Positions 26,409 to 35,253 of a DNA stretch of 64,000 nt are shown here, piece after piece. The stretch covers positions 248,001 through 312,000 of the forward strand of contig NZ_JAAAPO010000005.1 in NCBI RefSeq assembly GCF_009909235.1, read 5' to 3'. The translations under genes and the position numbers were made by a program. The notes beneath the pieces were generated by a model. The model was given only the letters and a program-made list of their open reading frames with translations, was not told the origin of the DNA and made no database searches. How positions within the stretch are numbered: position 1 is the first letter of the stretch; each line of letters begins with the position of its first letter. Source of the DNA: Novosphingobium ovatum (GTDB lineage Bacteria > Pseudomonadota > Alphaproteobacteria > Sphingomonadales > Sphingomonadaceae).

Positions 26409-28214
26409 ATGCCGAACACTGTCCATGCCGCCCGCCTGTCCGCTTTGCGTGCCGAACTGGCCGCGCAGGATCTGGACGGCTTTGTCATCCCCATCTCTGA
26501 CGAACATATGAGCGAATATGTCGGGGCCTATGCCCAGCGGCTGGCATGGCTGACCGGCTTTGGCGGATCGGCGGGGAGCGCGGTGGTGCTGGCGGATCGC
26601 GCGGCGATCTTTGTCGACGGGCGCTATACATTGCAGGTGCGCGATCAGGTCGATGGCGCGCTGTATGAATACCACAACGTCCCCGCCACCAGCCCTGCCG
26701 CATGGCTGGCCGAACAGGCGCCACAGGGCGCGCGGATCGGCTATGACGCATGGCTGCACGGGCGGCCATGGGCGCAGGGCGTGGAACGCGCCTTGGCCGA
26801 GCGGGGCGCGGTGCTGGTGGCGGTCGCGCGCAATCCGGTGGACGCGGTGTGGGCTGACCGGCCCGCGCCCTCGCCCGCGCTGGCGATGGTGCATCCCACT
26901 GAACTTGCGGGCGTCGCATCAGAGGCCAAGCGCGCCGCTCTGGCCGAGGCGCTGGCAGCAAAGGGCGCGGATGCGGCGGTGATCTCGGCGCTGGACAGCG
27001 TGGCGTGGTTGCTGAACCTGCGCGGCAGCGATGTGGACTGCACCCCGGTGACGCTGTCCTATGTCGTGGCCCATGCCGATGGCACGGCCGATCTGTTCAT
27101 CGCCCCGGAAAAGGTGACGCCCGATCTGCGCGCCCATCTGGGCAATGCGGTGCGCATCCGTGACCGGGCTGATTTCGCCCCGGGGCTGGCGGAACTGGCG
27201 GGGCGGCGCGTTTTGGTGGACCCGGAACGCGCGGTGGCGGCGATCTTTGCCGGGCTGACCGCGGCGGGCGCCCAGATTGTCGAGGGCACCGACCCCTGCG
27301 TCCTGCCCAAGGCGATCAAGAACCCGGTCGAGCAATCCGGCCACCGCGCCGCACAGGCCCGCGATGGCGCGGCGGTGGCGCGCTTCCTGCACTGGTTGAG
27401 CGTGGAAGGACCAAAGGGCAAAGAGACCGAGATCAGCGCCGCCGACCAATTGCAGGCGATGCGCGCCGAGACCGGCCTGCTGCGCGACCTGTCCTTCGAC
27501 ACCATCAGTGGCGCGGGGCCGAACGGCGCCATCGTCCATTACCGCGTCTCGCCCGAAACCAACCGGGTGATCGCGGCCAACAGCGTCTATCTGGTTGATT
27601 CGGGCGGGCAGTATCAGGACGGCACCACCGATATCACCCGCACGGTCTGGGTCGGCCCCGATGCCCCTCCGACAGAGCTGCGCGACCGCTTCACCCGCGT
27701 GCTAAAGGGCCACATCGCGCTGGCCCGCGCAGTGTTTCCGGCAGGCACTGCGGGCAGCCAACTGGACACGCTTGCCCGGCAATATCTGTGGGCGGCAGGC
27801 GTGGATTATGCCCATGGCACCGGCCATGGCGTGGGCAGTTTCCTGTCCGTCCACGAAGGCCCCCAGCGCATCGCCAAGGCGTCCGGCGGGCAGGCGGGCA
27901 CCGGCCAGCCGCTGATGGCAGGCATGATCCTGTCGAACGAGCCGGGCTATTACAAGACCGGCGCCTATGGCATCCGGATCGAGAATCTGGTGCTGGTCGA
28001 AGCGCGCGCCATCCCCGGCGCAGAGGGCGACTATCTGGGTTTTGAAACGCTGACCCATGTGCCGATCGGGCGCGAACTGGTGGATTGCAGCCTGCTGACC
28101 CGCGACGAGGTGGCATGGTGGAACGCCTATCACGCCAAGGTTGAATCCATTCTGGCGCCGCAACTGTCGGGACCGGCACTGGATTGGCTCAAAGTGCAAT
28201 GCGCGCCGTTGTGA
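26409..28214 (+). CDS. pepP: Xaa-Pro aminopeptidase (M24 family)
   Basis: This is a 601-residue aminopeptidase P that removes an N-terminal residue preceding proline. It is the long, three-domain form: two creatinase-like N-terminal domains (GFGGSAGSAVV, AIFVDGRYTLQ) and a C-terminal pita-bread domain. Metal ligands are visible in LVDSGG and DGTTDITR (two Asp), HGTGHGVG (His), LSNEPGYY (Glu) and IRIENL (Glu). The start at 26409 has AAGGAAA 11 bases upstream. An apparent extension further upstream is only the antisense of ptrB. Confidence 0.95.
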   Translation: MPNTVHAARLSALRAELAAQDLDGFVIPISDEHMSEYVGAYAQRLAWLTGFGGSAGSAVVLADRAAIFVDGRYTLQVRDQVDGALYEYHNVPATSPAAWLAEQAPQGARIGYDAWLHGRPWAQGVERALAERGAVLVAVARNPVDAVWADRPAPSPALAMVHPTELAGVASEAKRAALAEALAAKGADAAVISALDSVAWLLNLRGSDVDCTPVTLSYVVAHADGTADLFIAPEKVTPDLRAHLGNAVRIRDRADFAPGLAELAGRRVLVDPERAVAAIFAGLTAAGAQIVEGTDPCVLPKAIKNPVEQSGHRAAQARDGAAVARFLHWLSVEGPKGKETEISAADQLQAMRAETGLLRDLSFDTISGAGPNGAIVHYRVSPETNRVIAANSVYLVDSGGQYQDGTTDITRTVWVGPDAPPTELRDRFTRVLKGHIALARAVFPAGTAGSQLDTLARQYLWAAGVDYAHGTGHGVGSFLSVHEGPQRIAKASGGQAGTGQPLMAGMILSNEPGYYKTGAYGIRIENLVLVEARAIPGAEGDYLGFETLTHVPIGRELVDCSLLTRDEVAWWNAYHAKVESILAPQLSGPALDWLKVQCAPL

Positions 28215-28271
28215 AGCATCATTTGTTCCTGTATTGTTCGTTCAAAGAGCCGAGTCGTACAGGAGGATGCC

Positions 28272-28640
28272 ATGATCGGCTATGTCACGCTGGGCACAAA
28301 CGATCTGGAGCGCGCGGCGCGCTTTTATGACGCGATTGCCACCGAATTGGGGGTGGGCCGCATGATCGAGAGCGCGGCCTATATCGCCTGGGGCGATGTC
28401 GACGGGGCGGCGGGGATCGGTGTTACGGTGCCTTTTGACGGCGCACCGGCCAGTGCCGGCAATGGCGTGATGATCGCGCTGGAGGCCGCCAGCGCGGCGC
28501 AGGTGGACCGCATTCACGCGCTGGCCCTGGCGCTGGGCGGCAGTTGCGAGGGTGCGCCCGGCCTGCGCGGCGAAGGCTTTTATGCCGGTTATTTCCGCGA
28601 CCCCGACGGGAACAAGCTGAACGCCTTTGTCATCAGTTGA
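28272..28640 (+). CDS. VOC family (glyoxalase-like) protein
   Basis: This is a 122-residue protein of the vicinal-oxygen-chelate fold. It begins MIGYVTLGTNDLERAARFYDAI and ends YAGYFRDPDGNKLNAFV, the two signature halves of the glyoxalase/bleomycin-resistance superfamily. The substrate is unknown. AGGAGG lies seven bases upstream of the start. It is 24 bases from the cupin gene and likely co-transcribed with it. Confidence 0.88.
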   Translation: MIGYVTLGTNDLERAARFYDAIATELGVGRMIESAAYIAWGDVDGAAGIGVTVPFDGAPASAGNGVMIALEAASAAQVDRIHALALALGGSCEGAPGLRGEGFYAGYFRDPDGNKLNAFVIS

Positions 28641-28664
28641 TCCCCTTTGCCGCAGGAGGCACCG

Positions 28665-29057
28665 ATGCCGCGCGATCTGGCAACCCATCCCGTCCATCTG
28701 GGGCTGAACGCCACCACCATGGCCGAGCCCGCCTTTACCGGCATGGCCTGGTATGCCGACTATGTACAGCGCCACGCGGCCGACGGGGTTGAGGGGCGGC
28801 TGGTCAGTCTGCACGATTTCGACCGCGACTGGGACAGTTGGGAAATGCACCCCGCAGGCGACGAGGTGGTGGTCTGCATCGCCGGAGAGATCACCCTGAT
28901 CCAGCAGATCGAAGGCACAGAACACTCTGTAACGCTGACGGCGGGCGGATATGCGATCAACCCGCGCGGGGTGTGGCACACGGCCAACATCGCCCACACG
29001 GCGCAGGCGCTGTTCATCACCGCCGGTTGGGGCACACAGGACCGCCCCCGCGATTAA
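28665..29057 (+). CDS. cupin-domain protein
   Basis: This is a 130-residue single-domain cupin. The first motif is WEMHPAGDEVVVCIAGEITL and the second, NPRGVWHTANI, contains the second-motif histidine. Only some canonical metal ligands are obvious, so metal binding is uncertain. The ATG at 28665 has a perfect AGGAGG five bases upstream, which overlaps and rules out an upstream TTG. It probably shares a transcript with the VOC gene. Confidence 0.82.
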   Translation: MPRDLATHPVHLGLNATTMAEPAFTGMAWYADYVQRHAADGVEGRLVSLHDFDRDWDSWEMHPAGDEVVVCIAGEITLIQQIEGTEHSVTLTAGGYAINPRGVWHTANIAHTAQALFITAGWGTQDRPRD

Positions 29058-29103
29058 CGCGCCAGACATCTGTGTCGCATCCCGCGCCTTCACACCGCCT
29101 CCA

Positions 29104-29123
29104 CGCGACAATTCGCGACAATA
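29104..29123. promoter_or_regulatory. tandem 10-bp direct repeat, candidate OmpR-type operator
   Basis: CGCGACAATT (29104-29113) is followed at once by CGCGACAATA (29114-29123). OmpR/PhoB-family regulators typically bind tandem half-sites spaced by 10-11 bp. It lies about 180 bases upstream of an operon that encodes such a regulator, so autoregulation is plausible. Confidence 0.35.
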
Positions 29124-29306
29124 GATTTGCGCCACGGCATATTCTGGAGACAGATCGCGCCTATATCCTGTTTGTGAGAGCCATCCGGCGATCGGCACCT
29201 TCCCCCCAGTTCAGTGCCGGACCGGATGGTTTTCACCCCCGATGGGGCTACACATTTGACGGCCCGATGCATGCCGCACCGCCGGCCCAGGAGTGAGGAT
29301 CGCAGG

Positions 29307-30044
29307 ATGAGCAAGCTGACCTTAAAGATTTCCGCGATGGCTCTGGCGCTGGCCGGAGTGGCTGGTGTCGCGATCGCCGCCGCTCCCCCGCCCGAAGGCG
29401 GCCCGATGGGCGGCCCCGGCATGATGCGCGGCGATGTGACGCGCGCGCAGGCACAGGCCCACGCCACCAAGCTGTTCGAGATGCTGGACATCAACCATGA
29501 CGGCAAGCTGGATCAGGCCGACCGTCAGGCCCGCACCAATGCCCATTTCAACAAGATGGACGCCAACCACGACGGCATGCTCTCGCGCGATGAATTTGCC
29601 GCCGCGCATCAGCCCAAACAGCCCCCCGCCCCCGGCGCTGGTGCTCCGGCGCGCGGCCCCGGCATGATGCCGCCGCCGCCGGGCATGGATGGTCCGGGCA
29701 TGGATCACCCCGGTATGGATGGTCCGGGTATGGGCGGCCGCATGGGCCATGGCGGTCCGCGTGGGGCGGGCATGCGCCACCCCGGCATGGGCATGATGAT
29801 GGTCGGCGCGATCCTGCAAAAGGCTGATCCCAACCATACCGGCACCGTGACGAAGGACGCATTTGTCGCTACGGCGCTGAAGATGTTTGACACCGCAGAT
29901 GCCAATCACGACGGCAAGGTGACGCCGCAGGAACGCAAGGCCGCTATGGCCGCGATGCGCCCCGCTGGCGGCCACATGGGACGGCACGGACCGGACGGTG
30001 GCATGATGCCCCCTCCCCCTCCGCCGCCGCCCGCCAGCAAGTAA
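29307..30044 (+). CDS. exported EF-hand protein
   Basis: This is a 245-residue exported protein with a signal peptide ending near VAIAAAPP. Four EF-hand-type loops are visible: DINHDGKLDQAD, DANHDGMLSRDE, DPNHTGTVTKDA (degenerate, lacking some oxygen ligands) and DANHDGKVTPQE. Between pairs two and three is a methionine/glycine/proline-rich segment with repeated MDGPGM and MDHPGM units, and the C-terminus is polyproline. It could bind calcium, or copper through the Met/His-rich linker. It is 21 bases upstream of a response regulator and a sensor kinase, so it may act as their periplasmic accessory; this is an inference. Confidence 0.8.
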   Translation: MSKLTLKISAMALALAGVAGVAIAAAPPPEGGPMGGPGMMRGDVTRAQAQAHATKLFEMLDINHDGKLDQADRQARTNAHFNKMDANHDGMLSRDEFAAAHQPKQPPAPGAGAPARGPGMMPPPPGMDGPGMDHPGMDGPGMGGRMGHGGPRGAGMRHPGMGMMMVGAILQKADPNHTGTVTKDAFVATALKMFDTADANHDGKVTPQERKAAMAAMRPAGGHMGRHGPDGGMMPPPPPPPPASK

Positions 30045-30065
30045 GGGGCAAGGCCCGGAACGGAT

Positions 30066-30809
30066 ATGACCCAGATGCCTGACACCACCGCCACCCGACT
30101 GTTGCTGGTGGATGACGAGCAGGGCCTGCGCGAGCCCCTGGCCTCCTATCTGGAGCGTCAGGGGTTTGTCGTGACCCAGGCCGCCAGCGCCGCCGAAGCC
30201 CGCGTGATCCTGAAACAGGAATCGCCCGAACTGGTCCTGCTGGACATCATGATGCCCGGCGAGGACGGTTTGTCGCTGTGCCGCCATCTGGTCGAGACGC
30301 GGGCCATCCCCACCATTTTCCTGACCGCGCGCGGAGAGGCGACCGATCGCATCGTCGGGCTGGAAATTGGCGCGGACGACTATGTGGTCAAGCCATTCGA
30401 ACCGCGCGAACTGGTCGCGCGCATCCGCAGCGTGCTGCGCCGCGCGGGGCGGGGTGTCCCCGGAGAGGTGCAGCAAAACGAGGATTTCCAGTTCGATGGC
30501 TGGCGGCTGGACCCGCTCAAGCGTCGGCTGATCGCCCCCGATGGCGCGGTGGTGGCGATCTCTTCGGTGGAATTCCGCCTGTTGGTGGCCTTTCTGGAAC
30601 ACCCGCGCCAGGTGCTGGACCGCGACCGTCTGCTGGACATGGTGCAGGGCCGCGAGGCGCATCTGTTTGATCGCGCCGTCGACAATCAGGTCAGCCGCCT
30701 GCGCCGCAAGATCGAGATCGACAGCCGCAATCCGCAACTGATCCAGACCGTGTGGGGCGGTGGCTATATGCTGGCCGCTGACGTGCGGCGCGTGCCGGCC
30801 AGCCTGTGA
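30066..30809 (+). CDS. OmpR-family response regulator
   Basis: This is a 247-residue two-component response regulator. The receiver domain has Asp16/Asp17, the phosphoacceptor Asp60 (LVLLDIMMP), Thr87 and Lys109. The C-terminal winged-helix domain is of OmpR/PhoB type (SSVEFRLLVAFLEHPRQVLDRDRLL, then VDNQVSRLRRKIE and TVWGGGYML). Its stop overlaps the kinase start, making them a cognate pair. Direct repeats at 29104 may be its target. Confidence 0.93.
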   Translation: MTQMPDTTATRLLLVDDEQGLREPLASYLERQGFVVTQAASAAEARVILKQESPELVLLDIMMPGEDGLSLCRHLVETRAIPTIFLTARGEATDRIVGLEIGADDYVVKPFEPRELVARIRSVLRRAGRGVPGEVQQNEDFQFDGWRLDPLKRRLIAPDGAVVAISSVEFRLLVAFLEHPRQVLDRDRLLDMVQGREAHLFDRAVDNQVSRLRRKIEIDSRNPQLIQTVWGGGYMLAADVRRVPASL

Positions 30810-32323
30810 TGGCCATGCCCGCCGCCTTGCGCCGCAACTGGCCCCCGCGCCTGCCCCGCAGCCTGAAAGGGCAGGTACTGCTGGCGCTGGCGGGCGCGCT
30901 GTTGCTGGCGCAGGCGATCAGCACCATCCTGCTCTATCGCGCGCAAAGCGCCTATCGCGACGAACAATTGGTCCATGCGCTGGCGCTGCGTGTCAGTCTG
31001 GGCATGCGCCGCGCCGACAATCCGCTGCCCCCGCCTGTCGGCTTGCCCGATGGTCCGCCGCCCGGCCCCGGCCCCAATCAGCGCGTGGCCGATGATCAGC
31101 GCGGGCCGCCGCCCGATCTGTTGATGCACGGTCCCCGGACCGAGCGTGTGCCCAGCTTTACCCCCCTGACCGGGGACGAGGCGCGGCCCGATATGCAGGA
31201 GCGGTTGCGCCATATTCTGGCCGAACAGGATGGCAGCATCGGCAACGTCCTGCTGGTCGAGCGCGCCATCGCCCAAGACCCGTTGATGCAAAAGCGCGAC
31301 CCCCAAGCCAAACCGTTGATCAAACGCAAGGGGCTCCATCCCACCGCCATTCTGGTCGCCGCCGTCCACCGCACCGGCGACAGCGCGTGGTTTGTCGCCC
31401 GCGTCAAGGTGCCGCCGCGCGACCCTTGGCTGATGGTGACGCTGATCGCGCAAACGGTGCTGATCTATGCCACGCTGGTGGGTGCGATGGCGCTGATCCT
31501 GCGCCGCATCGCCCGCCCGCTGGCCGCGCTGACCGACCGCGTCGAGCATTTTGCCGAAACGCGCGAGGGCAGCGGCCAGTTGAGCCCCCAAGGCCCCCAT
31601 GACGTGCGCCGCCTGATCGAGGCGCATAACGCCATGGAAGACCGCATCATCGCCCTGTTGAACGAAAAGAACGTGATGCTGGGGGCGATCGGCCATGACC
31701 TGAAAACGCCATTGGCCGCGTTGCGGGTACGCATCGAATGCGTCGATGATGACAATGAACGTCTGAAAATGGCCCAGACGATCGAGGATATCGTCCGCAC
31801 GCTGGATGACATTCTGTCGCTGGCGCGTGTCGGGCAGCCGTCCGATCCGCTGGAATCCAGCGAATTGTCGGCGCTGGTCGCCTCGGTGGTCGAGGAATAT
31901 GAGGACATGGGCGAGCCGGTGAGCCTGGAGGACACCACGCGCATGGTGCTGCCGCTGCGCGCCACATGGCTGCGCCGGGCGCTGCGCAACCTGATCGGCA
32001 ACGCCTTGCGCTATGGTCAGGAGGCCAGCGTCACCACCCGGCGCGAGAGCATTCAGGGCCGCGATTGGGCGACGATCATCATCACCGACCGTGGCAAAGG
32101 CATTCCCGGCACCGAGATCGAGCGGATGTTCCAGCCCTTTACCCGTGGCGAGCCATCGCGCAACAGCGGAACGGGCGGCGCGGGTCTGGGCCTGACGCTG
32201 GCCCGCGCGATCGCCGTTCAGCATGGCGGGCGGCTGACGCTGGCCAATATCGTCGACGCCGATGGCACGCCCACCGGACTGGAGGCCACCTTGCGCCTGC
32301 CGCTCTTGCCGCCGACCGCCTGA
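30809..32323 (+). CDS. sensor histidine kinase (EnvZ-like layout)
   Basis: This is a 504-residue membrane histidine kinase. One N-terminal helix (VLLALAGALLLAQAISTILLY) and a second near residues 205-230 enclose a periplasmic domain of about 165 residues, rich in proline and glycine (PPPGPGPNQ). HAMP follows, then HisKA with the phosphoacceptor His296 in GHDLKTPL. The HATPase domain has NLIGNALRYG, DRGKGIPG and GTGGAGLGLTLA. The ATG at 30809 overlaps the regulator stop (TGATG). The stimulus is unknown; the EF-hand gene upstream hints at a divalent cation. Confidence 0.92.
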   Translation: MAMPAALRRNWPPRLPRSLKGQVLLALAGALLLAQAISTILLYRAQSAYRDEQLVHALALRVSLGMRRADNPLPPPVGLPDGPPPGPGPNQRVADDQRGPPPDLLMHGPRTERVPSFTPLTGDEARPDMQERLRHILAEQDGSIGNVLLVERAIAQDPLMQKRDPQAKPLIKRKGLHPTAILVAAVHRTGDSAWFVARVKVPPRDPWLMVTLIAQTVLIYATLVGAMALILRRIARPLAALTDRVEHFAETREGSGQLSPQGPHDVRRLIEAHNAMEDRIIALLNEKNVMLGAIGHDLKTPLAALRVRIECVDDDNERLKMAQTIEDIVRTLDDILSLARVGQPSDPLESSELSALVASVVEEYEDMGEPVSLEDTTRMVLPLRATWLRRALRNLIGNALRYGQEASVTTRRESIQGRDWATIIITDRGKGIPGTEIERMFQPFTRGEPSRNSGTGGAGLGLTLARAIAVQHGGRLTLANIVDADGTPTGLEATLRLPLLPPTA

Positions 32324-32331
32324 GCCCTGCA

Positions 32332-32358
32332 GGCGGAGGCGCCAACCGCGCCTCCGCC
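32332..32358. terminator. hairpin between convergent kinase and aminopeptidase genes
   Basis: A perfect 11-bp stem GGCGGAGGCGC/GCGCCTCCGCC (32332-32342 with 32348-32358) with a five-base loop fills the 40-base gap between two convergent stops. There is no T-run, but the stem is strong in both directions. Confidence 0.55.
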
Positions 32359-32363
32359 CCGGA

Positions 32364-35048
32364 TCACTTCATGCCGATCAACGCATCCGACACGCTCTTG
32401 GCGCGGGCCTGACGCAGCACGCCACAATTGCGCACCCGCTCGATCGCGCGCTCCAGATCCAGCGCGCCCGATGTATCGCGCATCAACGGGCGGAACCGGC
32501 GGGCAAAACTGTCCGCCTTGTCCACCGCGCACCAGTTCAGGAACACTTGCGGCAGGCGCGAGGCAAAGAAGATCCCGCCCGCATCCGACCTCAATTGCCG
32601 CAAATGCCCACGCATCCAGTCATAGCCCAGCTCACGCGTCTCCTCGGTGCCGATGATGGCGGTCATCATCTGCAAACGCTCGCTGGTGCGCAGGCGCTGG
32701 TCCTTCAGGTCGTTCAACAGCCATTTGGCCAAACCGGCGTCCCCCGTCGTCGCCAGCGCGCCCAAGGCCGATGGGCGGAACACCGGGTCCTGTGACGCCA
32801 GCGCCCGGTCCAGCAGCGCGCGCGCGGCAGTCATCCCGTCCTTGCCCGGCATCGCCCGGCGCAGATAGGCGCCAAAGGCCAGACCGAACCACGCAGGGTC
32901 CAGCGCCTGGACATCGCCCTTCAGCCACGCCTGCGCCGCATCGGCCAATGTGGCGCGTATCTGCGCATCGCGCGCCGCACCCGCCATGCGGGTGACCAGC
33001 TGAATCCGGCGCTCGGACGCTTCGGGCGCCTGTGCGGCATAGGCTCCGGCCCGCGGATCAAAGCCCATCGCCTCCAATCGCGGCGCGACAATGCCGCGCA
33101 CCAATGCGCGATAGGCCTCACGCGCGCGCGGCTCGACCAGATGGGAGCGGTCCAGCAGCGTCACAGCGGCCAGCGCCGCATCGGCGGCATAGCTGTCGGG
33201 ATTGCGCGACATGGTGCGGGCCAGCGCCACCAGCCGCGCCACATCATTGCGCCCGGCCAGAAAGCTGGCGCTCAGCGAATCGGCCAGCGCCAGCCCTTCG
33301 CCGCCGGGCAGACGATCGGATGCGGCGATCAACCGGTCCCATTCCGCCCCCGGCAATTCAAACCGGTAATAGCCCGTGCCCCCCGCATTGGGCACCACCG
33401 GCACGCCTGCCGGCAGGCTGACTGCCGTGCCGGCCGCCTCGACCAACTGGCACTGGCGCGTATCGCCCGCCGCCACGCACATCGGCACGCCCCAGCGCGT
33501 CTGCGGCGCGGTCACGCCAAAGGGGGCGTAACGGCTTTGTGTCACGGCAAACCGCCCATCCGCCCCGGCAAAGGTCAACAGCGGCACGCCCTGCTGATCC
33601 ACAAAGCCTTGCATCGCGGGCAGGATGCGCGGGTCGCCCGCGACCTCGGCCATGGCGCGGAAGAAATCGGTGCTGGTGGCGTTGCCATAGGCATGGGCCG
33701 CCATATAGCGGCGCACACCCGCCTGAAACTTGGCATCGCCCATATAGGCGGCGATCATCGCCACCACATGCCCGCCCTTGCCATAGGTGATGCGGTCAAA
33801 GGCGGCGTCGATCTGGGCGCTGTCGGTGATCGGCTGACGGATCGGACGGCCCGCGATCAGGCTGTCGATGGTCATCGCGTCAAAGCCTTCGTCCAGCGCG
33901 CCGCCCGCCACATTCAGGTCGGGCCGCCATTCATGGCCGATGCGGAACCCCATCCAGTTGGCAAAGCTTTCGTTCAGCCAGATGTCGTCCCACCACGCAG
34001 GCGTGACCAGATCGCCAAACCACTGGTGGGCCAGTTCATGCGCCACCACCATGCCGAACGAGCGCTTGCGCCGCGTCGAGGCGTTCTCGTCCATGACGAT
34101 CAGCGCGTCCTGATACAGGTCCGCGCCCGCGTTTTCCATCGCGCCCGGCATGATCGGCGCGGTGATCTGGTCCAGCTTGGGATAGGGGAATGCGCGGCCG
34201 AAATAGCGCTCCAGCAGGGCGACGATGGGCTGGCTGTTCTGCAACGCGAAATCCAGCTTGTCGCCGTTGGGCTGGGGCGACAGGATGCGCAACGGCAAAG
34301 GCGCCGCCCGTTCGGGCGTGGGCGCAACCGTGCCGGCGACGCTGGCGAACGGCCCCACCATCATCGCCACCAGATAGGTCGGCAGCGGTGCGGTGGCGGC
34401 AAAGCGGTGGACGTCCAGCCCGCCTTCCTGAGTCACGCTGGCCTCGGGCGCGTTGCTGACAGCCTTTAGCCCGGCAGGGGTGCGCAGGGTGACGGTAAAG
34501 GGCTGTTTGTAGCCGGGCTGATCAAACCCCGGAAAAGCGGCGCGCGCGTCGACCGATTCAAACTGGGTCCAGCTGTACCACGCATCGCCCACCTTGACGC
34601 GGAACATGCCCGCCGGGCCGTCATTGAACGCGGCGTCATAGTCAAAGGCAAAGGTCGCCGCACCCACCGGCAGCGGCTCGGCAAAGGTCAGCAGCAGGAT
34701 GCCCGTGTCGCCCACCTCCTGCCATTTGGCGGTCAGCGTGCGCCCGCCCACCGTCACCTGCGGCGCGCGGCGCATCGTCAGGTTGCGGCCGTGCAGATAG
34801 ACATGGCGGCTGACGGTCTTGATCGTCGTGTCGATTTCCACCCGGCCGGAAAAGCGCGGCTGGGCCGGGTCCACCGTCAGGTCCAGCCGATAGGCGGTGG
34901 GGACCACCGCATCACCCAGCCGCCCACGCGGCAGGGGCGGTGGCGCATCCTGTGCGGCCTGCGCCGAATCGGCGGCCATGGCGGGGGACATCAGCGCCTG
35001 CGCCGGGATCATCAGCGCGGCGGTGGTGGCAAGCAAAAGTGTTCGCAT
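32364..35048 (-). CDS. secreted M1-family aminopeptidase
   Basis: This is an 894-residue zinc aminopeptidase of family M1 with a signal peptide (MRTLLLATTAALMIPAQALMSPAMA), so it acts in the periplasm or outside the cell. The exopeptidase motif GAMEN is followed by HELAHQW (His337, Glu338, His341) and the third zinc ligand Glu360 in WLNESFANW. The C-terminal ERAP1-like helical domain is present to the end. The start at 35048 is the one that gives the signal peptide. It is divergent from pabBC with a 205-base gap in which I see no clear promoter. Confidence 0.93.
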   Translation of the reverse strand: MRTLLLATTAALMIPAQALMSPAMAADSAQAAQDAPPPLPRGRLGDAVVPTAYRLDLTVDPAQPRFSGRVEIDTTIKTVSRHVYLHGRNLTMRRAPQVTVGGRTLTAKWQEVGDTGILLLTFAEPLPVGAATFAFDYDAAFNDGPAGMFRVKVGDAWYSWTQFESVDARAAFPGFDQPGYKQPFTVTLRTPAGLKAVSNAPEASVTQEGGLDVHRFAATAPLPTYLVAMMVGPFASVAGTVAPTPERAAPLPLRILSPQPNGDKLDFALQNSQPIVALLERYFGRAFPYPKLDQITAPIMPGAMENAGADLYQDALIVMDENASTRRKRSFGMVVAHELAHQWFGDLVTPAWWDDIWLNESFANWMGFRIGHEWRPDLNVAGGALDEGFDAMTIDSLIAGRPIRQPITDSAQIDAAFDRITYGKGGHVVAMIAAYMGDAKFQAGVRRYMAAHAYGNATSTDFFRAMAEVAGDPRILPAMQGFVDQQGVPLLTFAGADGRFAVTQSRYAPFGVTAPQTRWGVPMCVAAGDTRQCQLVEAAGTAVSLPAGVPVVPNAGGTGYYRFELPGAEWDRLIAASDRLPGGEGLALADSLSASFLAGRNDVARLVALARTMSRNPDSYAADAALAAVTLLDRSHLVEPRAREAYRALVRGIVAPRLEAMGFDPRAGAYAAQAPEASERRIQLVTRMAGAARDAQIRATLADAAQAWLKGDVQALDPAWFGLAFGAYLRRAMPGKDGMTAARALLDRALASQDPVFRPSALGALATTGDAGLAKWLLNDLKDQRLRTSERLQMMTAIIGTEETRELGYDWMRGHLRQLRSDAGGIFFASRLPQVFLNWCAVDKADSFARRFRPLMRDTSGALDLERAIERVRNCGVLRQARAKSVSDALIGMK

Positions 35049-35253
35049 GAAAGATTTTATCCGCAAAGAGCCTGACCGGCGGCACGGCCCGCGGCCCATC
35101 CGGCAGCGGCCCCGCCCCGGCGGAATGCGTGAAACTTAATTTCATCTGCGCGCAACAGTCAATCCATCGCCGCGCCCTCCTTACACAATTGTCAGCACTC
35201 CTCACCAATGGGCTTTTGCAGTTCTGGCCCGACATCGCTAAAGGCGGCCGATC

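Noticed and set aside
24090..28214. A 1374-codon plus-strand open frame covering the whole oligopeptidase B gene and pepP
   Set aside because: Its first 770 or so codons are the antisense of ptrB and have the His/Arg/Gln-rich composition typical of antisense frames in GC-rich DNA. Only the part from 26409 is real (pepP).
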